Source of the DNA: Acidobacteriota bacterium
GTDB lineage: Bacteria; Pseudomonadota; Alphaproteobacteria; Caulobacterales; Hyphomonadaceae
Direction of reading: 5' to 3'
NCBI GenBank assembly: GCA_016712445.1
Contig: JADJRB010000001.1
Location: 1,984,001 to 2,048,000 of the forward strand
DNA: 64,000 nt
Under the pieces are notes generated by a model, which was not told where the DNA came from, ran no database searches, and worked only from the letters and a program-made list of their open reading frames with translations. Shown here piece by piece: positions 50,233 to 58,998 of this stretch. Every line of letters begins with the position of its first letter. Position 1 is the first letter of the stretch. A program made the translations under genes and the position numbers.

Positions 50233-50934
50233 TCAGACGACGGTGCCGAAGACGGCGCCGATCACGCCGGTAACGATCATCGCGGCGGCGCCCCAGAACA
50301 CTACGCGAAACACGGCACGCCATTTGCCGGCGCCGCCTGCGGCTGCGGACATCCAGCCGAGGATGGCCAGGCTGGCGAGGGAGACGGCGGCGACGACCGG
50401 GGTGATCATGTAGTGCGGCGACAGGGCGGCGGCGGCGAGCGGCAGGGCGGAGCCGGCCGAGAAGCTGGCGGCGGAACTGAGGGCGGCCTGGATGGGCCGG
50501 GCGGCGGCCATGTCGCTCATGCCGAGTTCGTCGCGGGCATGGGCGCCGAGGGCGTCGTGCTTCATCAACTGCTGGGCGACCGCCTGGGCGGTGGCGGGCT
50601 CAACCCCGCGCTTGATGTAGATGTCGGCGAGCTCCTGAAGCTCCGCCTCCGGATAATCGCGCAGGGCGGCTTTCTCGGTCTCGAGATCGGCGCGCTCGGT
50701 GTCCGACTGCGAACTGACGGAGACGAATTCGCCGGCAGCCATCGACATGGCGCCGGCGACAAGGGCGGCGACGCCGGCGACGAGGATCGCGCTGGGCGTG
50801 GCGGCGGCGGCAGCGACCCCGATGACGAGGCTGGCGGTGGAGACGATGCCGTCATTGGCGCCGAGCACGGTGGCGCGCAGCCAGCCGATGCGGTGGACGT
50901 AGTGGTGCTCGCCTGCGGGAAACGGGGAAGCCAT
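50233..50934 (-). CDS. VIT family (VIT1/CCC1) transporter
   Basis: A 233-residue membrane protein with five helices. The N-terminal block EHHYVHRIGWLRATVLGANDGIVSTASLVIGV and the cytosolic acidic region DTERADLETEKAALRDYPEAELQEL match VIT1/CCC1-like proteins that export iron or manganese. The ATG 50934 is consistent with the conserved N-terminus; the frame is open much further. No metal regulator is visible beside it. Confidence 0.92.
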   Translation of the reverse strand: MASPFPAGEHHYVHRIGWLRATVLGANDGIVSTASLVIGVAAAAATPSAILVAGVAALVAGAMSMAAGEFVSVSSQSDTERADLETEKAALRDYPEAELQELADIYIKRGVEPATAQAVAQQLMKHDALGAHARDELGMSDMAAARPIQAALSSAASFSAGSALPLAAAALSPHYMITPVVAAVSLASLAILGWMSAAAGGAGKWRAVFRVVFWGAAAMIVTGVIGAVFGTVV

Positions 50935-51210
50935 GGCGCGAAGTGTCCTTGCGGGTGGGGCGTGCGCCGACAGTGCGACGGCAGGCAGGGCACGGTCAAT
51001 GCGGCGTGGTGCACCGCTTTCAGCTGCCCAGCCGGAGAAGACGACTGCGACTGCGAGTGGTCCGCAGGCGGCCATTGGACCGGGGGGCGGAGCATGCCTG
51101 CTGGCTGGACAGCCACAGGGGCGCGTCTGCGGCAGGGGCAAAGTTTTCTTGCGCGGGGCGGCGCACCCGACTACCCCTTGAATATCCGGAATTCCTTCAA
51201 GGGGGCACCC

Positions 51211-51774
51211 ATGAATCTCGTACTTGTCGTGCTGGCTGTGATCGTGGCGATCGTGGGCCTGATCATCCTGATCTACAACGGCCTGGTGATGAAGCGCCAG
51301 CGCGTCAACCAGGCCTTCGCGGACGTGGATGTGCAGCTGAAACAGCGCCAAAACCTGATCCCGAACCTGGTCGAAACGGTGAAGGGCTATGCCAGCCACG
51401 AACAGGAAACCTTCCAGCAGGTGATCGCGGCACGCAATGCGGCGCAGGCGGCCAATACGGCCGGCGACATGGCGAAGGCGGAAGGCGTGCTGAGCCAGGC
51501 GCTGGGCAAGCTGTTCGCCCTCGCCGAGGCCTATCCCGACCTGAAGGCGAACACCAACTTCCTGCAGCTGCAGAACGAGCTGTCCGCGATCGAGGACAAG
51601 CTGGCGGCGGCGCGGCGGTTCTACAACTCGGCGGTGCAGGACTACAACACGGCGCGCGAGCAGTTCCCGGGATCGATCGTGGCGGGCAGCTTCAACTTCG
51701 AGCCACGCGAATTCTTCGATGTCGGCGTGGAAGGCCGCGCGGCGCTCGACGAGCCGCCGAAGGTGAGTTTCTAG
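51211..51774 (+). CDS. LemA family protein
   Basis: A 187-residue membrane-anchored protein. It has one N-terminal helix (VLAVIVAIVGLIILIYNGLV), then a coiled helical domain with VDVQLKQRQNLIPNLVETVKGYASHE and a conserved FYNSAVQDYNTAREQFPGSIVAG end. LemA proteins have unknown function in the envelope. The ATG 51211 follows AAGGGGGCACCC. The frame is open from 50413, but that part is antisense to VIT. Confidence 0.93.
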   Translation: MNLVLVVLAVIVAIVGLIILIYNGLVMKRQRVNQAFADVDVQLKQRQNLIPNLVETVKGYASHEQETFQQVIAARNAAQAANTAGDMAKAEGVLSQALGKLFALAEAYPDLKANTNFLQLQNELSAIEDKLAAARRFYNSAVQDYNTAREQFPGSIVAGSFNFEPREFFDVGVEGRAALDEPPKVSF

Positions 51775-51820
51775 GCCGGCGATTGCGCGCTACACTGACG
51801 GCTTCGCATCGGAGGCTGTC

Positions 51821-52168
51821 ATGAAAATATCTTTCCTCCTTGCGGCGGGCTCTCTCGGGCTCGCCGCTTGTGCATCTGGCGGCGGCGCGCCGCACGTCAA
51901 ATGGAGCGCGTCGAGCTGGAACGGGCTGGCGCCGCAGACGATCGGCACCGACAATTTCAACTTCTACGCCGCCCCGCTCGACGGGCAGGGATTCAAGCTG
52001 AAGCTGTCGCTGGCGATGGGGCCGGATTTCTCGATCCAGGCGGGTGAGAGCACGCTGCCGGCGGAACTCGAACAGGCCGCGCGGGACGCGGCGCCCGAAG
52101 GCTGCACGTTTGTTTCGCTGACGCGCACGGCGGATGGCGGCGCAGAGGCAGATTACAAATGCGAATGA
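51821..52168 (+). CDS. Small lipoprotein
   Basis: A 115-residue protein with a signal peptide and lipobox GLAAC at residue 18, preceded by GGAGGCTGTC. The mature domain is a compact mixed alpha/beta sequence with one internal Cys (GCTFVSLTR) and a C-terminal YKCE. Function unknown. It lies 46 bases after lemA and could share its transcript. Confidence 0.7.
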   Translation: MKISFLLAAGSLGLAACASGGGAPHVKWSASSWNGLAPQTIGTDNFNFYAAPLDGQGFKLKLSLAMGPDFSIQAGESTLPAELEQAARDAAPEGCTFVSLTRTADGGAEADYKCE

Positions 52169-52238
52169 ATACAGGTGCTGGACGCGGCGGCTGAATTCGG
52201 GTGAATCTGGCGGACCGATCCCGAAAGGACGACCGATC

Positions 52239-52865
52239 ATGCGCCTTCTCCTGATTGCCGGCCTTGCCGCCGCGCTTGCCGCCTGTTCCCCGAAGACCGA
52301 GAAAGCGCCGGATGCCGCGCCGCTGCCGGTGGAGGAGACTGCGCCTCCGGAACAGGCCGGCCCCTTGCCGTCGCTCGATCCGACCGAGCTGGACCTGTCG
52401 AAGATCGCCCTGGCGATGCGGATTCCGTCGACCTTCCGGGCCTATGATGACGGGGCCTACCTGCAGATCAACCTGATCAATCCGCGCCTCGGCGTGGACA
52501 TCGCGGAAGAGTTTGCGCTGGACGCCAAGGAAGGCTCTGACAGCCCATTCCTTGCCAGCGAGGCGCGCGAGGGCTTCACGATGTGGAGCTATGCCACGAT
52601 GCCGGAAGATGCCGAACGGCTGCGGGCGCTCAGCCTTGAAGTGGCGCGCCTGAAGCAGGAAGCGCCGGGCGAGAACGAGCTGACCTTCGGGGCGGTCGCG
52701 CCGGGCTGCTGGAACGAGCCGGAGGCGACGCCGACGAGCCTAGCGCGGACGCTGTATATCCGTGTACTGCCGGAAGAGGATTTCCAGGTGTTCGTGCCGG
52801 AACTGGAACTGACGAAGGACGCCATTCCCGGCATCGAGAGCTTCTGGGGCGCGTGCGCGGAGTAG
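52239..52865 (+). CDS. Lipoprotein of unknown function
   Basis: A 208-residue protein with a signal and lipobox ALAAC at residue 16, then an acidic, proline-rich linker (residues 20-50), and a globular domain with two cysteines (APGCWNE, FWGACAE) that could pair. No family recognised. GAAAGGACGACCGATC precedes the ATG 52239. Confidence 0.7.
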   Translation: MRLLLIAGLAAALAACSPKTEKAPDAAPLPVEETAPPEQAGPLPSLDPTELDLSKIALAMRIPSTFRAYDDGAYLQINLINPRLGVDIAEEFALDAKEGSDSPFLASEAREGFTMWSYATMPEDAERLRALSLEVARLKQEAPGENELTFGAVAPGCWNEPEATPTSLARTLYIRVLPEEDFQVFVPELELTKDAIPGIESFWGACAE

Positions 52866-52893
52866 GTGGCTGGCCCGTTTCAAAAGCCATCAC

Positions 52894-52973
52894 TCATCCT
52901 GAGCGAAGTCGAAGGATGGGCCAAGCCGAGCGGTCGTGAAGCCCCGGCTCTCCTTCGACTTCGCTGAGGACGA
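52894..52973. repeat. Inverted-repeat element (CCTGAGCGAAGTCGAAGG family)
   Basis: Left arm 52894-52918 and right arm 52950-52973 are inverted imperfect copies, sharing CCTTCGACTTCGCT. Such elements occur in many alphaproteobacterial genomes as dispersed intergenic repeats. It separates the lipoprotein gene from the next small gene. The frame of the next gene runs through it, but its true start is downstream. Confidence 0.7.
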
Positions 52974-53046
52974 GCCGTTCGCGGCGGCCGGAGTTTGGTC
53001 GAGGGCTATCGCTCCCGGGCGCAGTCTTGTGCTATGCACAGCCTCC

Positions 53047-53319
53047 ATGAGCGATACCCTTGGCCCCGGTGATCTGGTCCTGTGCGTGAACGCCTCCCCG
53101 AACCATGTGACGGGTGAACCCGTGCCGCTGGTGGCGGGGGAAACTTACCGCGTGCTCGACCTCTGGGAATTTGCCTGCCCGTGCGGGCGCTCCGATGCGC
53201 TGATCGATGTCGGCGTCGGCTGGGCCTGGTGCCAGAGCCGGTTCCGCAAGCTGCCCAAGCCGAAGGCGCGTGAGCGCGTGCGCCGGACGGCGAAGCCGAA
53301 GGAAGTGCAACCGGTTTGA
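53047..53319 (+). CDS. Small cysteine-containing hypothetical protein
   Basis: A 90-residue protein from ATG 53047. Residues 8-30 resemble a small beta-rich fold (GPGDLVLCVNASPNHVTGE). They are followed by YRVLDLWEFACPCGRSDALIDVGVGWAWCQSRFRKL, with a CPC pair and another Cys, and a basic Lys/Arg tail. A metal or nucleic acid role is conceivable. No family recognised. Confidence 0.6.
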   Translation: MSDTLGPGDLVLCVNASPNHVTGEPVPLVAGETYRVLDLWEFACPCGRSDALIDVGVGWAWCQSRFRKLPKPKARERVRRTAKPKEVQPV

Positions 53320-53326
53320 GGGGCCC

Positions 53327-54343
53327 TCAGGGCAGGACGCCGCGTTCTCGCAGCCAGTGTTCGAGCAGCGACGGCCAGACGGTGTCCGGCGAGTGGTCGC
53401 GCCTGAGGCCGAAGGCATGGCCGCCGGTGGCGAAGAGGTGGACTTCGGCGGGCACGCCGGCGGCGTCGAGCGCGCGGGCATAGACGGTCGCGTTGCAGAC
53501 GGGGTTCACGTCGTCATCCCAGGCCTGGATCAGGAAAGTCGGCGGTGTCTTCTCGGTGATCTTGAGGCGGGGGTCGAGCTTGTCGCCGGCGCGGCAGATA
53601 TGGCCGGCGAAGAAGGAGATGGCGAAGTCCGGACGGCTGCTGAACGCGTCGATACGGTCCGTAAGCGGATATTCCGGCTCGGAGATGTTGCTGAGCTGGA
53701 CGGTGAGGTAGCCGCCTGCGGAGAAACCCATGGCGCCGACCTTTGCGGGATCGATGCCGAGCTCCGGCGCCATGGCGCGGACCATGCGGACGGTCCGCTG
53801 CGCATCCTGCAAGGCGGGGGCGGGATTGGGCTCGACGACACATTGGCATTCCTTGTTCCAGGAATGGTTGGTGTTCGGTACACGGTATTTCGAGAGGATG
53901 CAGGTCATGCCATGCGACGTGACCCAGTCGCAGATCTCGGTGCCTTCGAGGGTGACCACGACAGCGTTGAATCCGCCGCCCGGAAAGACGATGACCGCCG
54001 CGCCGGTGTTCGCGCCTTTCGGTGGATAGATCGTGATGGTCGGGTCGCTGACATCGAAGATGGCCTGGGAAGTGTCGCCGCCGACCGCTTCGGGGGAATA
54101 ACGCGTGGCGACGCGTTCCGGCGGGCTGGACGCCGCGTCGACGCCGGGGGCGGCGCCGGGCCAGATCGGCAACTGGGTGAGGCCTTCCGGCGCCTCCCAG
54201 GCGCCGGTCGTCCAGGTCAGCTCTTCCTGCGATCTCTCCACGGGCGCCGGGGCAGCCGGGGTGTCGGCGAGGGCCGCGCGGTCCGGCGGCGAGCAGGCAA
54301 ACAGGCACAGGGCCGGCAGGGCAAAAAGGGGCCAATGACGCAT
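53327..54343 (-). CDS. Alpha/beta hydrolase lipoprotein, acetylxylan-esterase-like
   Basis: A 338-residue exported hydrolase with a lipobox at about residue 17 (LCLFAC). The oxyanion region is PGGGFNAVV and the nucleophile is in MGFSAGGYLTVQL. The acid lies near IQAWDDDVNP and the His in ATGGHAFGL. The pattern fits the BD-FAE/esterase group acting on acetylated sugars. The ATG 54343 is chosen by the signal peptide. An envelope-bound carbohydrate esterase would complement the GH9 lipoprotein elsewhere in the window. Confidence 0.85.
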   Translation of the reverse strand: MRHWPLFALPALCLFACSPPDRAALADTPAAPAPVERSQEELTWTTGAWEAPEGLTQLPIWPGAAPGVDAASSPPERVATRYSPEAVGGDTSQAIFDVSDPTITIYPPKGANTGAAVIVFPGGGFNAVVVTLEGTEICDWVTSHGMTCILSKYRVPNTNHSWNKECQCVVEPNPAPALQDAQRTVRMVRAMAPELGIDPAKVGAMGFSAGGYLTVQLSNISEPEYPLTDRIDAFSSRPDFAISFFAGHICRAGDKLDPRLKITEKTPPTFLIQAWDDDVNPVCNATVYARALDAAGVPAEVHLFATGGHAFGLRRDHSPDTVWPSLLEHWLRERGVLP

Positions 54344-54446
54344 GATCGCTCCAGCTGAGGAGTGGGAGGGCGGACCCTTACCTTGACGAGGGTATGGCGC
54401 GCCTTCAAGCACGGCAAGGCATTTGCGCAAGTGGGCAAGGGCAGGC

Positions 54447-55577
54447 TCAGCGTTGCGCCTTGAACCAAGGCTCAAGTTTGCCGATTGCTTCCTTGATTTC
54501 GTCCGTGGACAGCGCAAACGAGAAGCGCATGAAGCGGTGGCCGTCGACGGGGTCGAAGTCCACGCCGGGGGCGGTGGCGACGCCGGTGTCTTCGAGGAGT
54601 TTCAGGCAGAAGGCGAGGCTGTCATCTGTGAAGCGGGAGATGTCGGCATAGATGTAGAAGGCGCCGTCGGGCGGGGCGATGCGTTCGAGGCCGAGGCCGG
54701 GGAGCGCGTCCAGCAGGAGCTGGCGGTTCGCGCGGTAGACGCCGAGATGGCCTTCGAGTTCGTCGCGGCTGTCCATCGCGACGAGACCGGCATGCTGGGC
54801 GAGTGACGGCGCGGTGAGGAAGAGGTTGCCGATATAGGCGCCGGTGCGGGCCGCGCCGTCTTCGGGCGAGACGAGCCAGCCGAGGCGCCAGCCGGCCATC
54901 GAGAAGTACTTCGAGAAGCTGTTGACGACATAGGCGGTGGGGTCGAACTCGAGGATCGAGTGCAGCTTCGGGCCGTAGGTGAGGCCGTGATAGATCTCGT
55001 CGGAGATGATCCGTATGCCGCGCTTGCGGGCGACATCGGCGATGGCGCGCAGTTCGGCTTCGGCGATGATGGTGCCGGTGGGGTTGGCGGGGCTGGCGAG
55101 GATGACGCCGGCCGGGGCGGGGGTGAGTGCATCGAGGGCGGCGGCCGTCAGCTGGTAGCGTTCGGCAGCGCCGCAGGGAATCTCCACGGGCACCATGTTC
55201 AGGGCACGGATGGTGTTGCGGTAGGCGACGTAGCCCGGGCGGGCGAGGGCGATGCGGTCGCCGGGATTGAAGGCGGTGGCGAGCGCGAGGACAAGCGCCG
55301 GAGAGGCGCCGCAGGTGATGGCGAGGCGCGCGGGCGGGACGGTGACGCCGTAGGTGTCCTTGTAGTGCTGCGCGATGCGGGCCTTGAGCGGGACGCTTTC
55401 CCAGTAGCCCATGGCTTCGGTGTCGAGCACGCCGTGGGCGGCGGCGATGGCCGCCTTGGGCGCGCCGGTCGAGGGCTGGCCGAATTCCATGTGCAGGATG
55501 CGCTGGCCCGCGGCCTTCATCTCGTGCGCGCGGCGGCTGATGGCGATCGCCTGGAAGGGGGAGATGTCCTGTCCCAC
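54447..55577 (-). CDS. PLP-dependent aminotransferase, class I/II
   Basis: A 376-residue fold-type I aminotransferase. The PLP lysine is in SFSKYFSMAGWRLGW, the phosphate-binding Asn in ASPANPTGT, the pyridine Asp/Tyr in ISDEIYHGL, and the substrate Arg in the C-terminal FMRFSFALS. The best start is GTG 55577, four bases after the stop of the TRAP permease gene. It therefore appears to be the last gene of the TRAP operon. Donor and acceptor are unknown; the location suggests conversion of an imported 2-oxo acid. Confidence 0.85.
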   Translation of the reverse strand: MGQDISPFQAIAISRRAHEMKAAGQRILHMEFGQPSTGAPKAAIAAAHGVLDTEAMGYWESVPLKARIAQHYKDTYGVTVPPARLAITCGASPALVLALATAFNPGDRIALARPGYVAYRNTIRALNMVPVEIPCGAAERYQLTAAALDALTPAPAGVILASPANPTGTIIAEAELRAIADVARKRGIRIISDEIYHGLTYGPKLHSILEFDPTAYVVNSFSKYFSMAGWRLGWLVSPEDGAARTGAYIGNLFLTAPSLAQHAGLVAMDSRDELEGHLGVYRANRQLLLDALPGLGLERIAPPDGAFYIYADISRFTDDSLAFCLKLLEDTGVATAPGVDFDPVDGHRFMRFSFALSTDEIKEAIGKLEPWFKAQR

Positions 55578-55581
55578 GGGA

Positions 55582-57165
55582 CTACTGGGCCGCGATGGAG
55601 GGCAGCCAGGTGGCGAGCGAGGGGATCGCGGCGACGAGCACGATGAGCAGCAGCTGAAGCGCAATGAACGGGATGGCTCCGCGCCATATCTGCAGGGTGC
55701 TGACTTCCGGCGGAGCGGCGCCGCGCAGGTAGAACAGGGCGAAGCCGAAGGGCGGGGTGAGGAAGCTCGTCTGCAGGTTCACCGCCATCAGGATGGCGAG
55801 CCAGACCGGATCGCAGCCGAGCACGATCAGCGGCGGGGCGACGAGCGGCACGACGACGAAGACGATCTCGATGAAGTCGAGGAAGAAGCCGAGCACGAAC
55901 ATGACAAGCATGGTCATGGCGAGAGCGCCCCATTTGCCGCCGGGTGTCCCGTGCAGCACTTCGGCGACAAGGTCGTCGCCGTCGAAGCCGCGGAAGACGA
56001 GGCTGAACAGAGAGGCGCCGATCAGGATGAGGAAGACCATCGCGGTGATATGGGCGGCGCTTTTCAGGGCAGGCGTCAGCTGGGCGGCCTTGCGCAGCAC
56101 GAGGACGCCGGCGGCGAGCGACGCGGCGAAGACGAGGCAGCCGAGTGCGGTGATGGCCATGCCAAAGGCGGCGAGACCGGAATGCTGGATGTCGCCGACG
56201 CGCAGGTCGAGCGCGTTGCGCAGGACGAGGATGACGATGAGGCTGGCGAGGCCGGCGAGGATGACGGGCGAGAGACGGCTGCCGGCGTCGCGCGCGAGGC
56301 GCAGGCCCGCGAGGAGCAGCGCGCCGCCGGCGCCGATGGCCGCAGCTTCCGTGGGCGGGGCAATGCCGCCGAGGATGGAGCCGAGCACGGCGACGATGAG
56401 CGCGAGCGGGGCGCCGAGACCGAGCGCGATTTCGCTGCCGGTGAGCGGCGGCGTGCCTTCCTCGCGCGGCGCAGGCGGGCAGGCGGCGGGGCGCGTGAAG
56501 GCGACGAGGGCGACCCAGGCGAGGTAGAAGCCGACGAGGATGAGGCCGGGGATCAGCGCGCCCGCGAAGAGGTCGCCGACCGAGACGACGGCAGAGCCGG
56601 CGCCGGTGCGCAGGCTCGCCTGGCTGGCGGCGTTGGAGATCGCGTCGGCGAGGAGGATCAGCACGATCGAGGGCGGGATGATCTGGCCGAGCGTGCCGGA
56701 GGCGGCGATGGTGCCCGTGGCGAGGCGCATGTCGTAGCCCTGGCGCAGCATGGTCGGCAGCGCGATCAGGGTCATGGTGATGACGGTGGCGCCGACGATG
56801 CCGGTGGAGGCAGCGAGCAGGGTGCCGACGAGGATGACGGCGAAGCCGAGGCCGCCGCGCACATTGGCGAGCAGGCGGCTGGCGATGCCCAGCAGGTCTT
56901 CCGCGACGCGCGAGCGCTCGAGGATGACGCCCATCAGCACGAACAGGGGCACGGCGATCAGCGTCTGGCTCTGCATGATCGCGCCGCCTTCGATGCGGCT
57001 GGGGAAGGCTTTCAGGAAAGTGTCCGGGAAGACGCCGAGGGCGATGCCGACGAGGGCGAAGATCAGCGCGATGCCGCCGAGCGTCAGCGCGACGGGATAG
57101 CCGGCGAGCAGCGCGCAGACGGCGGCGGCGAACATCGAGATGGCGAGGATGGCTTCAAGTTCCAT
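55582..57165 (-). CDS. TRAP transporter large permease (DctM)
   Basis: A 527-residue membrane protein with 12 or more helices. DctM blocks are GYPVALTLGGIALIFALVG, the conserved GTLGQIIPPSIVLILLAD, GGIAPPTEAAAIGA and LNLQTSFLTPPFGFALFYLRG-like NLQTSFLTPPFGFALFY. It is about 100 residues longer than the usual 425. The extra lies near residues 275-365 and adds further hydrophobic segments. It couples sodium flow to substrate uptake. It overlaps the small permease gene. Confidence 0.93.
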   Translation of the reverse strand: MELEAILAISMFAAAVCALLAGYPVALTLGGIALIFALVGIALGVFPDTFLKAFPSRIEGGAIMQSQTLIAVPLFVLMGVILERSRVAEDLLGIASRLLANVRGGLGFAVILVGTLLAASTGIVGATVITMTLIALPTMLRQGYDMRLATGTIAASGTLGQIIPPSIVLILLADAISNAASQASLRTGAGSAVVSVGDLFAGALIPGLILVGFYLAWVALVAFTRPAACPPAPREEGTPPLTGSEIALGLGAPLALIVAVLGSILGGIAPPTEAAAIGAGGALLLAGLRLARDAGSRLSPVILAGLASLIVILVLRNALDLRVGDIQHSGLAAFGMAITALGCLVFAASLAAGVLVLRKAAQLTPALKSAAHITAMVFLILIGASLFSLVFRGFDGDDLVAEVLHGTPGGKWGALAMTMLVMFVLGFFLDFIEIVFVVVPLVAPPLIVLGCDPVWLAILMAVNLQTSFLTPPFGFALFYLRGAAPPEVSTLQIWRGAIPFIALQLLLIVLVAAIPSLATWLPSIAAQ

Positions 57166-57823
57166 GGCCGCTCGCCTCCGGGTCTGCGGCGGGCTCCGCC
57201 GGTGGCAGCGCGCCGGTCAGGCGCAGCGCAGCCTTCAGGCTTTCGGACAGGCCCTGCGCCATCAGCAGCACGGCGAAGACCGGCAGCAGGGTCTTGAAGA
57301 GGTAGAGGATCGGCAGGCCGTCGGACTCGCGTGAGCCTTCAAGGAGCAGCCAGGAACGGGCGAGGCCAGCTTCGCCCGTGGTGAGGATCCGTACACAGAT
57401 CGGGAAGAGGAAGAGATACGCGCCGGCGAGTTCGATCCAGTTGCGGCCCGTTTCGCCGAAGCGGGGGCGCAGGATGTCGACGCGCACGTGTGCGCCGTCG
57501 CGCAGGGCGCCGGCGGCCGCGAGCATGAACATCGCGGCGAAGGCGTAGGTGACGATCTCGCTGAGCCAGGTGAAGGAGAGGCCGAATGCATAGCGCAGGA
57601 CGACCACGGCGAGCTGGGCGACCACCAGGATAAGGCCGCTCACCATGGCGGTGCCGAGGGCAAAGCCGCTGATGCGGTCAATGGCGGCGGAGACGGCGAG
57701 GGCGGGCCGGTCGAGCACGCGCGGCACGGCGAGCACGATCAGCGGCAGCGCGAAGAGCGGCAGGAGGCCGATACCGACCCACTTGAGGCCGGCGCCGATT
57801 GTCAGGAAGACCTGGCTGTCCAT
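57155..57823 (-). CDS. TRAP transporter small permease (DctQ)
   Basis: A 222-residue membrane protein with four helices and the family features LSFTWLSEIVTYAFAAMFMLAAAGALRDGAHVRVDIL. It is longer than the typical 160-180, with an extra N-terminal hydrophobic stretch. It pairs with DctM; the genes overlap by 11 bases. It lies 13 bases after the binding-protein gene. Confidence 0.9.
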   Translation of the reverse strand: MDSQVFLTIGAGLKWVGIGLLPLFALPLIVLAVPRVLDRPALAVSAAIDRISGFALGTAMVSGLILVVAQLAVVVLRYAFGLSFTWLSEIVTYAFAAMFMLAAAGALRDGAHVRVDILRPRFGETGRNWIELAGAYLFLFPICVRILTTGEAGLARSWLLLEGSRESDGLPILYLFKTLLPVFAVLLMAQGLSESLKAALRLTGALPPAEPAADPEASGHGT

Positions 57824-57836
57824 GCGGGTCTCCGGC

Positions 57837-58946
57837 CTATTTGCCGAGCGCGCGGGCGGCGTAGTACGGCCCGTCGGAGACGCCGGCCCAGCCGCGCATC
57901 AGCTTCAGCGAGGTCTCGAAGCTTTCATAGATGCGCTTTTCGATGCCGTCCTTGCCGCTGGCGGCGCGCACGTCGTAGGCGGCCTCCGACATGCGCTTGA
58001 CCACTTCCTCCGGGAACGAACGAAGCTGGGTGCCGTGTTCGCGCACGAGGAGGTCGAGATGCACCGAGTTCTGGTAGGTGAATTCGCCGAGCGAGAGGTG
58101 GTTGCAGGCGGCGCAGGCCGCTTTCAGGATCGCCTGCTCGCTGGGGATCAGGCTGTCCCAGACGCCGCGGTTGATGCCGACGGCGAGGCTGGCGCCCGGT
58201 TCGTGGAAGCCGGGACCGTAATAGTAGGGCGCCTCACGGTGGAAGCCGAGGGCGTAGTCGTTCCAGGGGCCGACCCATTCGGTGGCGTCAATCGCGCCGG
58301 TCTGGAGGGCCTGGTAGATCTCGCCGCCGGCGAGGGCGACCGAGGCGCCGCCGAGCGCGCGGAGGACTTCGCCGCCCTGGCCGGGGATGCGCATCTTGAG
58401 GCCGACGAAATCGTTCAGCCCACGGATTTCCTTGCGGAACCAGCCGCCCATCTGGTGGCCGGTATTGGCGCCCTGCAGGGACTTGATGCCGAACTGGCCG
58501 GCGAGCTCATCCCAGAGTTCCTGGCCGCCGCCGAAATCGATCCAGCCCATGATCTCCTGCGCCGTCATGCCGAAGGGCACGGCGGTGAAGAAGGGGAAGG
58601 CGGTGGACTTGGCGGTCCAGTAATAGTCGGCGCCGTGGTACATGTCGGCCGAGCCGTTGGCGACCGCGTCGAAGCTTTCGAAGGGCGGCACAAGCTCGCC
58701 GGCGGCAAAGACCTTGATCTCCATCAGGCCGTCCGACATCGCGAAGACAAATTCCGATAGGCGCTCGGCCGCGCGGCCGAGGCCGGGCAGGCCCTTCGGC
58801 CAAGTGGTGACCATGTTGAAGCGGCGGCGGTTGCGGCTGATCGCGGGGCCGGAGAGCGCCTCGCCGGTTTTCGGATTGGCGAAGGTGGCGGCGGCGCCGG
58901 CCGCGCCGAGCAGCCCCGCGCCAACCAGGTTGCGGCGGTTGATCAT
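57837..58946 (-). CDS. TRAP transporter substrate-binding protein, TakP-like, with Tat signal
   Basis: A 369-residue periplasmic protein with a twin-arginine signal (NRRNLVGAGLLGAAGAAA). The DctP fold begins with RWNMVTTWPKGLPGLGRAAERLSE-like sequence. The central block GGEIYQALQTGAIDATEWVGPWNDYALGFH closely resembles TakP, which binds 2-oxo acids such as pyruvate in Rhodobacter. I infer a 2-oxo acid ligand. It is first in the operon, with GGGGAGGCATTCC upstream. Arg and Gln ligand residues cannot be placed without alignment. Confidence 0.88.
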   Translation of the reverse strand: MINRRNLVGAGLLGAAGAAATFANPKTGEALSGPAISRNRRRFNMVTTWPKGLPGLGRAAERLSEFVFAMSDGLMEIKVFAAGELVPPFESFDAVANGSADMYHGADYYWTAKSTAFPFFTAVPFGMTAQEIMGWIDFGGGQELWDELAGQFGIKSLQGANTGHQMGGWFRKEIRGLNDFVGLKMRIPGQGGEVLRALGGASVALAGGEIYQALQTGAIDATEWVGPWNDYALGFHREAPYYYGPGFHEPGASLAVGINRGVWDSLIPSEQAILKAACAACNHLSLGEFTYQNSVHLDLLVREHGTQLRSFPEEVVKRMSEAAYDVRAASGKDGIEKRIYESFETSLKLMRGWAGVSDGPYYAARALGK

Positions 58947-58998
58947 GGAATGCCTCCCCAGGCTGCGCGGGCCGGTTGTCCGGGCCTCTCGTCGCAGC

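Noticed and set aside
55411..57297. 628-residue frame antisense to the TRAP permeases
   Set aside because: Extremely Asp/Glu/Gly-rich, as expected from the reverse of hydrophobic codons; no domain.
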